The notes under the pieces were generated by a model, which worked only from the letters and a program-made list of their open reading frames with translations, was not told where the DNA came from and ran no database searches. A DNA stretch of 32,527 bases. Origin: [Phormidium] sp. LEGE 05292. GTDB lineage: Bacteria > Cyanobacteriota > Cyanobacteriia > Cyanobacteriales > Aerosakkonemataceae. This document shows positions 6,955-16,272 of the stretch, piece by piece; position 1 is the first letter of the stretch; each line of letters opens with the position of its first letter. A program made the position numbers and the translations under genes. The DNA lies in the NCBI RefSeq assembly GCF_015207735.1, contig NZ_JADEWG010000074.1, positions 1 to 32,527 on the forward strand. Direction: 5' to 3'.

Positions 6955-9900
6955 TTAATTAACGGGAATTTTAATAATAAATTCACTTCCCAGACCTACC
7001 ATAGAAACACACTCTAGCGAGCCACCATGTTTCTCGGTAACAATTTGATAACTAATTGATAACCCCAAACCTGTTCCTTTGCCTGCGGACTTTGTGGTAA
7101 AAAAAGGGTCAAACAACCGTTCTTGCACTTCAGGAGAAATGCCACAACCATTATCCCCGATCGCAATTATTACCTGTTGATCTTGCAACTCTGTCCGAAT
7201 CCGAATCTGAAAAGGATTTTGCTGCAATTCTTTGTAACTGCGTCCTTGACTGCACTCATCTATTGCATCAATTCCATTTGCCAAAATATTCATAAATACC
7301 TGATTGAGTTGTCCTGGGAAACAAAGAACTTTGGGCAAATCACCATATTCTTTAATTAATTTGATTTCAGGACGGAAATCTTTTGCTTTTAGACGATGAT
7401 GCAGAATCAGTAATGTACTTTCTAAACCTTCGTGCAAATCAGCGGGTTGTTTGCGATCGCTATCAGTGCGTGAAAAGGTTCGTAAAGAAGACATAATACC
7501 GCGAATGCGATGAGTGCCAACTTGCATTGATGAGAGCAACTTCGGCAAATCTTCTTGCAAATATTCCAAGTCAATTTCCTCGATCGCATCTTGAATTTCT
7601 TGCGGCGGATTCGGTAAATACTGCTGATATAAATTCACCAACATTAGTAAATCCTGAGTATACTGCTTCGCCATATCCAGGTTGCCTGCAATAAAACTGA
7701 CAGGATTATTCACTTCATGGGCAACACCTGCTACTAGCTGTCCCAAGCTTGATATTTTCTCCGTTTGCACCAGTTGGGCTTGGGTATTTTGCAGATGTTT
7801 CAGCGTAGTTTCCAGCTGTGCTGTTTTTTCCTCTAATGCCTGATTTTTAATTTCTAACGCTTTTGAGTAGGTTTGCAAGTCTGTGTAAAGGCGGGAATTT
7901 TCGATCGAAATCGCGGCTTGAGAAGTTAACACCTTGAGGATTTCCAGGCGACTCTGAGTGAATGCACCCATCACCAAACTATTCTCCAAATAAAGCATCC
8001 CCATCAATTCTTTCTTGTGCAGAATCGGAAAACATAGCACCGATTTGGGTTGTTGGCTAATTACATAAGGGTCTTGGTTAAAACGAGAATCCAGTTGAAT
8101 ATTATCTAAAACAACGTGATTTTTAATTCGTTCAACGTAGGCGATCGTAGATAGCGGAACTTGTTCCTCAAGTGGTAAATTGCGAATGGAAGCGAATTTT
8201 TCTAGCTCAATTGATCCTTCTGATTCAATCACCCAATTATTATCCTCACGGCTGAGAAACACACCGCGCTGTGCCCCGACATTTTCGATCGCTAATTGAA
8301 TGAATCGCTCCAACAATTTACTTAAAATAATTTCACCTGATAGAGCTTGCGAAGCTTTAACTACAGTACTCAAATCCAGTTCATTCTTGCTTTGTGTACT
8401 CGATGAACCCCATCTTGATGTGCTAGTTGTGTGCGTTTTCTGGTTCCCCGCCAGTGTCTTTTTAGAAGAAAGAATAGCCAAAAGCTCTGGATAGCGGGCT
8501 TCCAAGTCTCTCACTTTGGCTAGAGCATCCCACTGTGCATAGCGATAGCAAGCATTAATTAAATAGGTTTTAGCAATTTCTAAACGATTGAGAGACAGAT
8601 AAAACTCACCTGCCAACTCATAAGACAACGCTTTTTCTTGCAGATAGCCATTAGCTTTTGCACCAGCAATAGCGCGATCGTACAATTCCATTGCCTCGAA
8701 TAGTTTTTGATTCATTCTGGCAATCTCGGCTTGCACCAAGTCATATTTATGTTGATAGTTTGCTGGTGTCTCGATAGCCCTGAAGCGCAGGTAATTCAAA
8801 TGGCGATCGATCTGCGATTGATATCGAGTTCGTTCCGATTCATTTAACGAAGCACTATAAGCCAGCAACGATAGCACAGTATAAAAATGATAACTTCCTG
8901 TTGTTGCAATTCCGGCTTTAATTTCATGCTCAGTTGCCCGTTGAGCATTCTCAACTGCGCGATCGTACTGCTTAAATAAATAAGCAAGTTGAGTTTTCAC
9001 AACATAAATAGCAAAAATTGAGAAACTACCGTTTTCTGCAAATAGTTTCGGTAAAACTTTTGATTCATCCAAATAACTACCAATCAATAGAGTTGGATCG
9101 CTCGCTTGTCCTAATAGATTGGCTACCATTTGTTGCCAAATTTGAGTATAAGTCAACTGCAAATCTCGCTGCATCTTGGCAATCATATCAGCATAAATCT
9201 GCTGTTTCTTCTGCACTATCTCCAAAGGTTCCCCCACCAATGTGAGATAACAAGCATAGTGCATCGCACAGAAGCAAGCATAATCTTTATTGCCAACTTC
9301 CAAGCAACCTTGAATCTCATCTTCGAGCGGTTGTATGCTCAAACTCAGAGGCTCTTGCCAATGTTGTACAAAAGCACTAAATATTTCCACAATTTTGCAG
9401 CGAAGTTCTTGGGCATTATATTTCGCCAAAACATCAAGAGCGAGTTTACTAAACTGATAACCTATTTTGGGATCTTCTAATCCGCCACACAACAACCAGC
9501 CATAAACCATGTAGGCATAAGCAGAATAGCGAGAATTTCCATACTCTACACATAGCTGCACCATTGTCAATACAACTTGACGGAAGATGTCTGGTGTGCC
9601 AGCAGAGGCATCCACCACAGAGCAAAGAATCCGCATTGCTGCCAGTTTATACGGATCGGTCATCTCTGGTAATGTCAGCAGATTTTGTAAATCAGATATG
9701 TTGGGTAATTCATTGCACAGAGAAACACCCAACAAATTGAGGCTGTGCCGAGCAGTTGCGATCGCTTCTGACATTTGATTTTGTGCTAAATAAAACTGCA
9801 CCAGCAGTTCGTAAACTCTAGCTTGTTCTAAAAGTGTTTTCCCTTGTTTGAGCGTAATCTCTGCTAGTTCTCGGGCGCGATCGAATTCGTTATTTAAAAA

Positions 9901-12423
9901 TGCCGCCTGAGTTGCTTCTTCATGGAGTGCCAGCGTTAGTTCGTAATCTTGTTGCCAACCTTCAGCCGCTAATAGTTGCAGCCCTTTCTCCAAACATCTC
10001 ATTGCCACAGTATAAGCCAGAGAAGCCTTTGCCCGCCGTCCTGCCTCTAAATTCAGTTCAGCTAACTGCCGCTGTTCCGCTGCATCAGTAATTAAACTAA
10101 TTCCTATGTTCAGCTGACTCACAATGTCGAACAGTTTGTCTGCATGATAGGGACTTTTCAACAGTTGTCTGCCAATTTCCAGGTGAGTAGCTTGCCGTTC
10201 TTGGATGGGAATCAAGCAGTAAGCAGCTTGCTGGACGCGATCGTGCAGAAACTTGTAAACTATATTGTTATTAGTCAGTGCTAGAGCAACATCTGAATTC
10301 TCATCATTTACCAACAACGCTTTGTAATCTTTCGTCACAGGTAACACCAACCCAGCTTGCAACGCCGCCCATAACTCATCCGCCGTATCTAGCAGAGATT
10401 GTTTACGGACAACTGCCAGCGTTTCTAGACTAAAAGTGTTTCCAATGCAAGCTGCATCTTTTAAAATTCTTTGAGTAGCTTCCGGCAGTTTGAGAATATT
10501 GGTAATAACTAAATCAACAACACTCCGATCGGTAATGCCAATTTTCTGAATTTGCTCCAAATCCCAAAGCCAGCGTCTTTCCATAAAATCGAAGTGAATC
10601 AGTTCTTCTTGGTACAGCGATTTCAACAACTGCGACAAGAAAAACGGATTACCTTGGGTTTTATTAAACAGCAGATCTGTTAAGGGTTTCGTGCGTTCTG
10701 CTTCATGGAGAGTGTCAACAATAAATTCCCGGACGTGCTGCTGTGCAAGTGGTTTGAGATGCAGTTCTGTCACAAGTATTTCGCCCGTTTTAATCTTCTC
10801 AACCGTTTGCACCAGTGGATGTTCTGGACTCACTTCATTATCCCGGTAAGCACCAATGACCATCAAGTATTGGCTCTCTGAATCGGTCATCAGCAACTGA
10901 AGAAACCGAAGTGATGCTAAATCTGCCCACTGTAAATCATCTAGGAAAATTACTAGGGGATGTTTGGGTTGGGCTAAAACCCTGACGAAGGCTTGAAAAA
11001 CCTGATTAAAGCGATTTTGAGCAGCGATCGCACTTAACTCTGCTACAGGCGGCTGTTCCCCAATCAGAAGCTCTATTTCTGGAATCATTTCCACCAGGAT
11101 TTGTCCGTTTGGCGAGATGGCAATGGAGAGTTGTTCTCGCCACATTTTTAGGCGATCGTTCCCTTCTGCTAACAATTGTCGTACTAACCCCTGAAACGCC
11201 TGAATCAGTGCTGAGTAGGGAATATTGCGATTAAATTGGTCAAACTTGCCTGCAATGAAGTAACCTCGTTGCTTGGTAATAGGTTTGTGAACCTCATTCA
11301 CCAGTGATGATTTACCGATGCCGGAATAGCCAGAAACAAGAACCAGTTCGCTTTGTGAATGCCTTAAGCTGTTGGCACAGTCTGGGAGTAGCCCATTGTT
11401 TGTGCTGTAGTTTGCTTCTGTGTATGAAGGTGCTAAGAGTTCTCCCCTTTTCCCTATTCCTGCGACTCTGGCAAACGCTGCCATCAAACTGGCAATATCT
11501 GCTTCTCGCCCATAAAGTTTCTGAGGCAATAATAACTGGCTGGCAGCATCAATCTCACCAGGAATAAAGGTTTCTATTTTGCCAGTTGTCTGAAGTTGGT
11601 GCAGACATTTCTCTAAATCAGCTTCCAATCCGCGAGCACTTTGATAGCGGTCTTCCGCTGTTTTAGCCATTAATTTGAGAACGATCGCAGAAATAACTTC
11701 GGGAATCTCTGAATTAAGAGTATGAGGCGGCAACGGCGATTTGGCAATATGGTGATGGATTAGTTCTAGCGGGTCATAACTTTGATAAGGTAATACACCA
11801 GTCAGCATTTCATAAAATGAGATTCCCAGCGAGTAGAAGTCGCTACGATAGTCTACTGCCCGATTCATCCTTCCCGTCTGTTCTGGGGACATATAGGGTA
11901 ACGTGCCTTCTAAGCATTCAGGAGTTGCGATCGCCGCCACCCCCCGCGACAATAGGGAAGCGATCCCAAAGTCGGTAATTTTCACCTCGTTGGCGATGGG
12001 ATTAATAATGATATTAGAGGGTTTAATATCCTTGTGAATCACCCCTTGCTCGTGGATCTGAGCAATTACCATTACAATTTGAATAGCGATCGGCAAAAAA
12101 GAGGCGATCGATAGCGGCCCATTTTCCAATAACCGCTTCAGCGAAATGCCGCCAAAATCTTCTACAACAAGGGCAAAGCGGTGTTGATGATTCTCCAAAC
12201 TTAGCGCCTGTACAACTCCTGGGAACTGAAGGTTCCTAGAAACTCGGTACTCATGTTTCAAACGAGTCACCAGTTCGAGCGAAGGATACTCAGCTTTTGA
12301 CAACTTAATCACAACGGGACATAGATCTATCTGTCTTTGTGCCCGATAGACAACTGTTTCATCCCCATCTTGAATTATTTCCAAAATGGAGTAGCCAGGA
12401 ATCATAAGTGATATAGCAGTCAT
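6955..12423 (-). CDS. Giant hybrid Ser/Thr protein kinase - AAA ATPase - GAF - histidine kinase (1822 aa)
   Basis: Cytoplasmic multidomain sensor of the cyanobacterial HstK-like class. Residues about 10-275 form a Ser/Thr kinase: lysine K40, catalytic loop HKDIKPSN with D132, and DFG at 151-153. The glycine loop is degenerate (DGDETV). An AAA-type ATPase follows, with GYSGIGKSS (365-373) and FLDDLQWAD (about 496). A long helical, TPR-like region covers about 780-1330, then GAF (about 1360-1510), a coiled segment, the H box VAHEVNNP (about 1567) and HATPase motifs (NQVFMNILANGIDAI; GDNGCGI; GTGLGLS) to the end. No receiver domain or membrane segment is present, so the partner response regulator is elsewhere. 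Compared with its paralogue at 21208-26619, it has an extra low-similarity stretch at about 325-358 just before Walker A. AGGA precedes the ATG. Confidence 0.95.
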   Translation of the reverse strand: MTAISLMIPGYSILEIIQDGDETVVYRAQRQIDLCPVVIKLSKAEYPSLELVTRLKHEYRVSRNLQFPGVVQALSLENHQHRFALVVEDFGGISLKRLLENGPLSIASFLPIAIQIVMVIAQIHEQGVIHKDIKPSNIIINPIANEVKITDFGIASLLSRGVAAIATPECLEGTLPYMSPEQTGRMNRAVDYRSDFYSLGISFYEMLTGVLPYQSYDPLELIHHHIAKSPLPPHTLNSEIPEVISAIVLKLMAKTAEDRYQSARGLEADLEKCLHQLQTTGKIETFIPGEIDAASQLLLPQKLYGREADIASLMAAFARVAGIGKRGELLAPSYTEANYSTNNGLLPDCANSLRHSQSELVLVSGYSGIGKSSLVNEVHKPITKQRGYFIAGKFDQFNRNIPYSALIQAFQGLVRQLLAEGNDRLKMWREQLSIAISPNGQILVEMIPEIELLIGEQPPVAELSAIAAQNRFNQVFQAFVRVLAQPKHPLVIFLDDLQWADLASLRFLQLLMTDSESQYLMVIGAYRDNEVSPEHPLVQTVEKIKTGEILVTELHLKPLAQQHVREFIVDTLHEAERTKPLTDLLFNKTQGNPFFLSQLLKSLYQEELIHFDFMERRWLWDLEQIQKIGITDRSVVDLVITNILKLPEATQRILKDAACIGNTFSLETLAVVRKQSLLDTADELWAALQAGLVLPVTKDYKALLVNDENSDVALALTNNNIVYKFLHDRVQQAAYCLIPIQERQATHLEIGRQLLKSPYHADKLFDIVSQLNIGISLITDAAEQRQLAELNLEAGRRAKASLAYTVAMRCLEKGLQLLAAEGWQQDYELTLALHEEATQAAFLNNEFDRARELAEITLKQGKTLLEQARVYELLVQFYLAQNQMSEAIATARHSLNLLGVSLCNELPNISDLQNLLTLPEMTDPYKLAAMRILCSVVDASAGTPDIFRQVVLTMVQLCVEYGNSRYSAYAYMVYGWLLCGGLEDPKIGYQFSKLALDVLAKYNAQELRCKIVEIFSAFVQHWQEPLSLSIQPLEDEIQGCLEVGNKDYACFCAMHYACYLTLVGEPLEIVQKKQQIYADMIAKMQRDLQLTYTQIWQQMVANLLGQASDPTLLIGSYLDESKVLPKLFAENGSFSIFAIYVVKTQLAYLFKQYDRAVENAQRATEHEIKAGIATTGSYHFYTVLSLLAYSASLNESERTRYQSQIDRHLNYLRFRAIETPANYQHKYDLVQAEIARMNQKLFEAMELYDRAIAGAKANGYLQEKALSYELAGEFYLSLNRLEIAKTYLINACYRYAQWDALAKVRDLEARYPELLAILSSKKTLAGNQKTHTTSTSRWGSSSTQSKNELDLSTVVKASQALSGEIILSKLLERFIQLAIENVGAQRGVFLSREDNNWVIESEGSIELEKFASIRNLPLEEQVPLSTIAYVERIKNHVVLDNIQLDSRFNQDPYVISQQPKSVLCFPILHKKELMGMLYLENSLVMGAFTQSRLEILKVLTSQAAISIENSRLYTDLQTYSKALEIKNQALEEKTAQLETTLKHLQNTQAQLVQTEKISSLGQLVAGVAHEVNNPVSFIAGNLDMAKQYTQDLLMLVNLYQQYLPNPPQEIQDAIEEIDLEYLQEDLPKLLSSMQVGTHRIRGIMSSLRTFSRTDSDRKQPADLHEGLESTLLILHHRLKAKDFRPEIKLIKEYGDLPKVLCFPGQLNQVFMNILANGIDAIDECSQGRSYKELQQNPFQIRIRTELQDQQVIIAIGDNGCGISPEVQERLFDPFFTTKSAGKGTGLGLSISYQIVTEKHGGSLECVSMVGLGSEFIIKIPVN

Positions 12424-12613
12424 AACTGAATTTTCCTGTTAGGCTTCTTATATTATTACTTTTCCCATTTTTGGAATAGTATTTTTTTGAGGGAAATTAC
12501 AAAAAGTTAAAGGTATTTATCAGAAAGTATATTTTGCCCAATACTGCTCGCTTCAGCTAAAAGGTTGAACTTGTTCGCTTTTGTCAAGTGTACTTCATTA
12601 TGCGATCGCAAAG

Positions 12614-12713
12614 TATAGCAAAAGGCTTTTATGCAGAAGGCAGAAGGTAAGACCAAATTAAATAAATGATTTGAGCAATCAAGAATGGCTTAATCGCCTT
12701 GGTGGTTGCTATA
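12614..12713. repeat. MITE-like repeat, copy 2
   Basis: 100 bases with ends TATAGCAA and TTGCTATA. Read on the plus strand it matches the reverse complement of the copy at 28746-28848 at both ends and in the block CAATCAAGAATGGCTTAATC. A HIP1 octamer precedes it by a few bases, as in copy 1. Confidence 0.85.
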
Positions 12714-13233
12714 TTTCAACCAATATTCAGAAATGATTTTGTACCAGCCTTTTTTCTTGGGAGCCTTCTTTTACTAATGCAGCGCCGCTGAAAAACCGAC
12801 TTATTAAAGTACTCTCTGTGTACCGATGAAACTTCTAAATTAAACCTGATTTCGTTGCTAGCCAAGTCGAGCTTGCCAAAGTCCAAATTCAATCACTATA
12901 ATTGCTAATAAATAACTATGAACAAGTTGACCTGTCTTTAAAGTAAGTCATAATCAAATTGTATAGATAGGAGAAAAATAGTAAAACTTATCAACCTAAG
13001 TACGGTGGGCTGCTGCTGGTAAGATGAAGGGGAAATTGCTGGGAAAAGTTAGGGCTAAAGCACTTACTAAAGATTGGTAAAACAAAAATGTCCTTCTTTG
13101 GATAGATGCCATAATGCCTCTTATTTAAATTATGGTTTTTTGTTGGTTAGCTTTTAATTGGTACTAATAATATATGGGTGTAATTTTGAGAGATTATGCA
13201 GGAAGTTATGTCTGGTTCGATAAACATTGTATG

Positions 13234-13300
13234 GTAAGGGCGGGTTTTGTTCAGATATTATTTATGGGAATCAAATATTATCGTCTAAACCCGCCCCTAC
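13234..13300. repeat. Palindrome with GGGCGGGTTT arms
   Basis: GTAAGGGCGGGTTTT at the left pairs with AAACCCGCCCCTAC at the right with about two mismatches. The loop is AT-rich. It is probably a dispersed palindromic repeat. Only one copy lies in this window. Confidence 0.65.
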
Positions 13301-13331
13301 AATTAAATATACTAGAACTTAATTAATTAAT

Positions 13332-13490
13332 ATGGAAGCAACTGGACTGCATGAACAAGTAGTAGCTTTTATAGGACGAAAACTAAATGTGGAGATCGAT
13401 CGACAAAATCTGCCATACTTTATCCCACACCGATGTTTAATCAAAATGTTAGGAACAGAAACAGCATTTGGGGTAAACCATTATTCTTAA
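13332..13490 (+). other. Short ORF, 52 aa, possible gene remnant
   Basis: ATG to TAA, encoding a 52-residue peptide that starts MEATGLHEQVVAFIGRKLN. There is no clear ribosome site and no recognised domain. The downstream 200 bases contain further short open stretches in several frames, which would fit a decayed gene. It could equally be chance. Confidence 0.15.
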
Positions 13491-13710
13491 AACATTCGCC
13501 AAAATTGATTTAATTTCATAGACTTAATAATACAAACTGGAAAGTTAGTTAGAATCAAGAGTTAAAATAATTCCAGATATTTATTCAGAAAGCCAAAGAA
13601 AAAGGCTGATTACTAGAAATTTTGTTGAATGTGGTTAGAAATGCCCTAAGCATATTACTATTAACCCATAAACCTCGTTGACAAATAACTAAAAAACTTT
13701 ACCAAACCGG

Positions 13711-14907
13711 ATGGACTTCCAACTACTATACCCTCAACTGTTGCTCCAATTGCTGCTGGGACTGCTCTCTGTCCTATTTGCCGAAGTGGTACGGGATACT
13801 TATCACCTCGCCGGACACTACTGGAAACCTTTACAGAGCTTCCATAACCTACATCACAAGGCTTATCGCCGTGATTTGAGCATGACCAGCTTAGAGGCTT
13901 ACAAGAAAGCACAGTGGTACAATGATGTACCTGAGTCTCTGGTAATGGTTGGAGTAACGGCTTTAGCAGCAGGAATAGCTCAAAGCTATGGAATCTATGG
14001 AATGTGGCTCGGTGTTTTGTATTCTTTCGTTTTTGTGATTCCGGCGATCGCACGCTCTCAAGGATATTTACTTATCACTGATTTTGCTCATAAGCAAGGA
14101 GATCTCGTCGAAATACCTTCCCAATGGACAGTGAATCGTACTTATCACTGGCGACATCATTTCGATCAGGGTAATGCCTACTTTTGTGGCTACTTTACAT
14201 TGACGGACAAAATGTTGGGAACTGCTCTATCTTTGAAGGGCAAAGTAGTAGGAATTACCGGAGCTTCTGGTACTTTAGGACAAGCATTAATTGAAGAACT
14301 TTCCCTTCAAGGAGCTAAAGTAGTAGCTTTTACTACTAATAAATCGGCTGAATTTCAGCCAGGAATTAATGTGATTTACTGGGAATTAGGAGCGGAAGCA
14401 GACTTAATCAACCGTCTGAAAACTGTTGATATTTTGATCGTTAATCATGGGGTGAATGTGTTGCGCGATCGCACTCCTGAAGCAATCCAAAAAGCTTACG
14501 AAATCAACACATTTTCCACCTTGAGATTAGCAGAATTATTTCTAGAAACTGTCACAGAATCTGACCACAAAGCGATTAAAGAACTCTGGATCAACACATC
14601 GGAAGCAGAAGTAAATCCAGCATTCAGTCCTTTGTATGAGTTGTCTAAAAGAACTCTTGGAGACTTGATTACTCTGCGTCGCCTAGATGCTCCTTGCGTT
14701 ATTCGTAAGTTAATTTTAGGCCCATTTAAGAGTCAACTAAATCCTTATGGTGTAATGTCTGCTCGATGGATAGCTTGGGCGATCGTAGCTTTGGCAAAGC
14801 GAGATTTTCGGGACATTATTGTTACCATTAACCCGATTACTTATATTGCCTTTCCAATTAAAGAGTTTTCCCAATCCCTTTATTTCCGCTTGTTCACCTC
14901 TAAATAG
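13711..14907 (+). CDS. Bifunctional sterol desaturase/fatty acid hydroxylase-like - short-chain dehydrogenase fusion
   Basis: 398 residues in two parts. The N-terminal membrane part (1 to about 170) has hydrophobic segments near 8-25, 76-92 and 98-114. It carries the histidine clusters of di-iron fatty acid hydroxylase/desaturases: HLAGH (32-36), HNLHH (45-49) and HWRHH (146-150). The C-terminal part (about 174-398) is an SDR-like Rossmann domain with TGASGTLG (183-190), NHGVN (245-249), S297 and YELSK (Y309, K313). The glycine pattern is the TGxxGxxG type. The order hydroxylase then NAD(P)-dependent dehydrogenase suggests oxidation of a lipid carbon to an alcohol and then a carbonyl; the substrate is unknown. 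Annotated relatives of this fusion occur in cyanobacteria. It stands alone, with a long spacer upstream and a palindrome downstream. Confidence 0.88.
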   Translation: MDFQLLYPQLLLQLLLGLLSVLFAEVVRDTYHLAGHYWKPLQSFHNLHHKAYRRDLSMTSLEAYKKAQWYNDVPESLVMVGVTALAAGIAQSYGIYGMWLGVLYSFVFVIPAIARSQGYLLITDFAHKQGDLVEIPSQWTVNRTYHWRHHFDQGNAYFCGYFTLTDKMLGTALSLKGKVVGITGASGTLGQALIEELSLQGAKVVAFTTNKSAEFQPGINVIYWELGAEADLINRLKTVDILIVNHGVNVLRDRTPEAIQKAYEINTFSTLRLAELFLETVTESDHKAIKELWINTSEAEVNPAFSPLYELSKRTLGDLITLRRLDAPCVIRKLILGPFKSQLNPYGVMSARWIAWAIVALAKRDFRDIIVTINPITYIAFPIKEFSQSLYFRLFTSK

Positions 14908-14935
14908 AGCTTGCTGAATAAGTCTGTTGGTGAGG

Positions 14936-15001
14936 GTAGGGACACGGCATCATTAACACTTGCAATCCCTACCGTTATCTCCAGCAATGCCTTGTCCCTA
15001 C
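14936..15001. repeat. Palindrome with GTAGGGACACGGCA ends
   Basis: GTAGGGACACGGCA (14936-14949) and TGCCTTGTCCCTAC (14988-15001) are inverted repeats matching at 13 of 14 positions. It lies between two convergent genes and may act as a bidirectional terminator. This sequence type is a common dispersed cyanobacterial repeat. Confidence 0.75.
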
Positions 15002-15020
15002 AATTTTCCTCAAAAAGGCA

Positions 15021-15524
15021 TTAACGATATAAAAAAGCTTGGCGTAAATAAAAACCTACTGTAGTAAACACACTAACGATCAAAAATATTAATGGTAATC
15101 CTAATATCCCAGACTCCGTTGAGGTTGATTTTCCTAAATGGTAAATCAACCATACCGAATAGACTAATATCCAAGTTAATTCTGCTTTTAAAAAGTCAAG
15201 CAAGGAACAGGCTATTTGATATTGACGAGCCGCATTTTCCGGGTTAATTTGTACTGGATAATTAAAAGAATGAGGATAACGACTTAAGAAAGTTAAGCCG
15301 ACTGACACAATTATAGCTAAAGCAGGAAATAACCAAATAATTGCTTTGGAACCCCATCCATTAGGTTGACCAGAAATATTAAAATGAACCGGAATTACAT
15401 CTGGTAAAACAAACCAACCACGAATAGCAATAATCAGGCACACAAGTACACCTACAACGGTGATAATATTGAGGACTAATGCTAGTTGAGATTGAGGCAT
15501 AGGAATAATTGGACGTTGTTGCAT
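15021..15524 (-). CDS. DUF1648 domain membrane protein
   Basis: 167 residues with about four membrane segments (near 16-38, 61-80, 112-128 and 140-160). The conserved DUF1648 block lies between the first two: LPDVIPVHFNISGQPNGWG (about 40-58). This domain is found in SdpI-like and other small membrane proteins. Its biochemical role is not established, so no function is given. It is convergent with the desaturase fusion and 136 bases from the META-domain gene. The ATG at 15524 has no clear ribosome site; an internal ATG eight codons later is possible. Confidence 0.82.
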   Translation of the reverse strand: MQQRPIIPMPQSQLALVLNIITVVGVLVCLIIAIRGWFVLPDVIPVHFNISGQPNGWGSKAIIWLFPALAIIVSVGLTFLSRYPHSFNYPVQINPENAARQYQIACSLLDFLKAELTWILVYSVWLIYHLGKSTSTESGILGLPLIFLIVSVFTTVGFYLRQAFLYR

Positions 15525-15606
15525 GGCATAAAGATATTTTTTTCTAATTTACCAAAAATATTTGGTAAATTACTCTTATTGAGACCGCAGGGGAGCAGGG
15601 GAGATA

Positions 15607-15652
15607 ATTCAAAATTCAAAATTCAAAACTCTCCTATTTCCCAGTCCCCAGT
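15607..15652. repeat. Short tandem heptanucleotide repeats
   Basis: Three units of ATTCAAA (15607-15627) are followed by CCCAGTCCCCAGT (15640-15652), nearly two units of CCCCAGT, the heptamer known as STRR1 in filamentous cyanobacteria. They fill the spacer between two minus-strand genes. Confidence 0.7.
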
Positions 15653-15660
15653 TCCTAAAA

Positions 15661-16173
15661 TTACCACAAGCCTCTGATATTTTTAGAAACAAAGCGCAAA
15701 ACGCCTGACTCTTGTTCAGTCTGATAATAAATTGTTAATTGACCCTTGTCGTCTAACTCATATCTTTGAGCACCTTGCAATGCTTTCAGATATTTAGATT
15801 CTTGGGTCATAATCGGTTCTTCACAAGCTTTGAAAGTTGATGCAAGTGGACTAATAGTTAATCGATCGCCCTTAATTTCATAGCTACCCATAAAGCGATT
15901 ACATCCACCTGAACCAGAAATGCGTCCATCAGAAAAGTCTGCTGTTAGTTCTTGTGAAGGAACCATCGGCGTTGGCAAGTCTAATAATGCCATGTTTGCC
16001 AGTCGCCAACTTCCTTGGAGTGAAGAAGATTGAGCCATTTCCAAAGATGAAGTAGGGTTTTTTGCAGTTTGTTGTGCCACTACAGAATTAATAGATGTAA
16101 TTCCAACAGAGCCAACTATTAAAGTGACAATACAACTAGTTAATGGTTGTCTAACTAAAGTTTTAAGGTTCAT
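15661..16173 (-). CDS. Secreted META-domain (HslJ-like) protein
   Basis: 170 residues. A signal peptide (about 1-33: Lys/Arg, a hydrophobic stretch, then SVVA) is followed by a META domain at about 50-165. Diagnostic segments are LQGSWRLANM, the GGCNRFMGSYEI block (C91) and STFKACEEP (C117), with YLKALQGAQRYEL after it. The two cysteines could form a disulphide once exported. META domains occur in the E. coli heat-inducible HslJ and in many secreted proteins of unclear role; a protective or inhibitory function is only inferred. The gene sits 99 bases after the glycosidase gene on the same strand, with a G-rich simple-sequence spacer between them. Confidence 0.88.
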   Translation of the reverse strand: MNLKTLVRQPLTSCIVTLIVGSVGITSINSVVAQQTAKNPTSSLEMAQSSSLQGSWRLANMALLDLPTPMVPSQELTADFSDGRISGSGGCNRFMGSYEIKGDRLTISPLASTFKACEEPIMTQESKYLKALQGAQRYELDDKGQLTIYYQTEQESGVLRFVSKNIRGLW

Positions 16174-16272
16174 ATTCTACGTTGATGAATTGAAAAATTG
16201 GTGACTGGGAGGAAGAGGTGGGGGGGAGTGGAAGAATTATTCTCCCCATCTCCCCTGCCCCTGAAGCCCTTT

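Larger units (their letters stand above)
12424..13710. other. Gene-poor spacer of 1.3 kb between two divergent genes
   Basis: This AT-rich stretch separates the minus-strand kinase from the plus-strand desaturase fusion. It contains a MITE-like copy (12614-12713), a palindrome (13234-13300) and one short ORF (13332-13490). I see no tRNA, no recognisable riboswitch and no long reading frame. The promoters of both flanking genes must lie here, but no convincing -35/-10 pair stands out. Part of it may be a decayed gene. Confidence 0.6.

Noticed and set aside
9018-9480. Plus-strand ORFs inside the minus-strand giant kinase
   Set aside because: Shadow frames of a well-conserved multidomain gene.
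13003-13080. Possible cobalamin-type riboswitch or short basic peptide (GGTGGGCTGCTGCTGG...)
   Set aside because: The conserved B12-box and paired regions could not be found, and no cobalamin gene follows; the 18-codon ORF is too short to support.
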